A program made the position numbers and the translations under genes. The notes beneath the pieces are model-generated. The model saw only the letters and a list, made by a program, of their open reading frames with translations. It was not told where the DNA came from and ran no database searches. From a bacterium (lineage in GTDB: Bacteria; Actinomycetota; UBA4738; HRBIN12), in the NCBI GenBank assembly GCA_023251895.1, contig JAHEXX010000012.1, positions 1-32,137 of the forward strand: a stretch of DNA of 32,137 nucleotides. Direction: 5' to 3'. Positions 31,936-32,137 of this stretch are shown piece by piece; position 1 is the stretch's first letter; every line of letters begins with the position of its first letter.

Positions 31936-32137
31936 ATGGCGGTGACGCAGCAGGAGCCCAGGGCGGCCGGGCTCGACGCGACCAAGGTCCGGGCCGACTT
32001 CCCCATCCTGTCCCGGACCGTGGGGGACAAGCCGCTCGTGTACCTGGACAGCGCCGCCACCTCGCAGAAGCCGCGGCACGTCATCGACACCGAACGCGAG
32101 TATTACGAGCGCCACAACGCCAACGCCCACCGGGGCA
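31936..32137 (+). CDS. sufS: Cysteine desulfurase SufS, N-terminal part (cut by window end)
   Basis: Start of the PLP enzyme that releases sulfur from cysteine as a protein persulfide for SufBCD. Only 67 codons are present. The visible sequence, including [26 protein letters not shown] and [12 protein letters not shown], matches the conserved N-terminus of SufS/Csd[11 protein letters not shown] and NANxHRG belong to the substrate and cofactor pocket. The PLP lysine and the catalytic cysteine lie beyond the window. ATG 31936 has no strong Shine-Dalgarno; it is 16 bases after sufC, so translation may be coupled. The full operon probably continues with sufU. Confidence 0.94.
   Translation, partial: MAVTQQEPRAAGLDATKVRADFPILSRTVGDKPLVYLDSAATSQKPRHVIDTEREYYERHNANAHRG

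Noticed and set aside
1-32137. CRISPR arrays, tRNA genes, insertion sequences, integrases, phage genes.
   Set aside because: I looked on both strands for direct-repeat arrays, tRNA-like arms, transposase motifs and terminal repeats and saw none. A tRNA or short element could still be missed by eye.

Overview
The window comes from a very GC-rich bacterium, most likely an actinobacterium or a deep-branching relative. Four things point that way: a CsoR repressor with the Mycobacterium-type C-H-C copper triad, a suf operon with a Rieske ferredoxin between sufD and sufC, a cysteine leader peptide in front of a thiosulfate sulfurtransferase, and frequent GTG starts with TANNNT-type -10 boxes. This is inference from gene content; no 16S rRNA gene is present.

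Layout. (1) 1-189 is the 3' part of the RNase P RNA gene on the + strand. (2) 249-7295, minus strand: lipoyl synthase (lipA), a very large orphan histidine kinase with six PAS domains and one GAF domain, and a branched-chain-type 2-oxoacid dehydrogenase E1 beta/alpha pair. (3) 7385-10754, plus strand: a copper unit of CsoR operator, csoR, copA and a thioredoxin-TPR (CnoX/YbbN-like) gene overlapping copA. (4) 10755-13378: a patchy segment with two minus-strand SAM methyltransferases, a frameshifted remnant of an MFS transporter between them, and a 288-base gap holding no intact gene. (5) 13418-18934, minus strand: lpd, E1 alpha, E1 beta, E2 and lipB, packed with gaps of at most about 40 bases. 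(6) 18935-20814: a 71-base divergent region with a perfect dyad, then gcvT, then a convergent lipoprotein gene. (7) 20924-24365, plus strand: a cobalamin riboswitch and btuF-btuC-btuD, in which BtuD carries an additional C-terminal domain. (8) 24335-26263, minus strand: a NarL-type response regulator and a receiver-domain histidine kinase whose 3' end overlaps btuD. (9) 26335-32137, plus strand: sufT, a cysteine-attenuator-like leader, a rhodanese-family sulfurtransferase, a strong hairpin, then sufB, sufD, a Rieske ferredoxin, sufC and the start of sufS.

How it fits together. Much of the window concerns lipoyl and sulfur cofactors. LipB transfers octanoate, LipA inserts sulfur using Fe-S clusters, and the lipoyl groups serve the E2 of the 2-oxoacid dehydrogenases and, elsewhere, GcvH of the glycine cleavage system (gcvT lies divergent from lpd). 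The suf genes and SufT build the Fe-S clusters LipA needs, and the sulfurtransferase with its Cys-Cys leader links this to cysteine supply. Copper export protects exposed Fe-S clusters and thiols.

Most unusual observations: the complete-looking cysteine attenuator (26723-26983), the extra domain on BtuD, the chaperedoxin coupled to copA, the six-PAS kinase just upstream of lipA, and the dyad between lpd and gcvT. I found no CRISPR array, tRNA gene, insertion sequence or phage gene. Functions are assigned by recognising family motifs by eye; no database search was possible.
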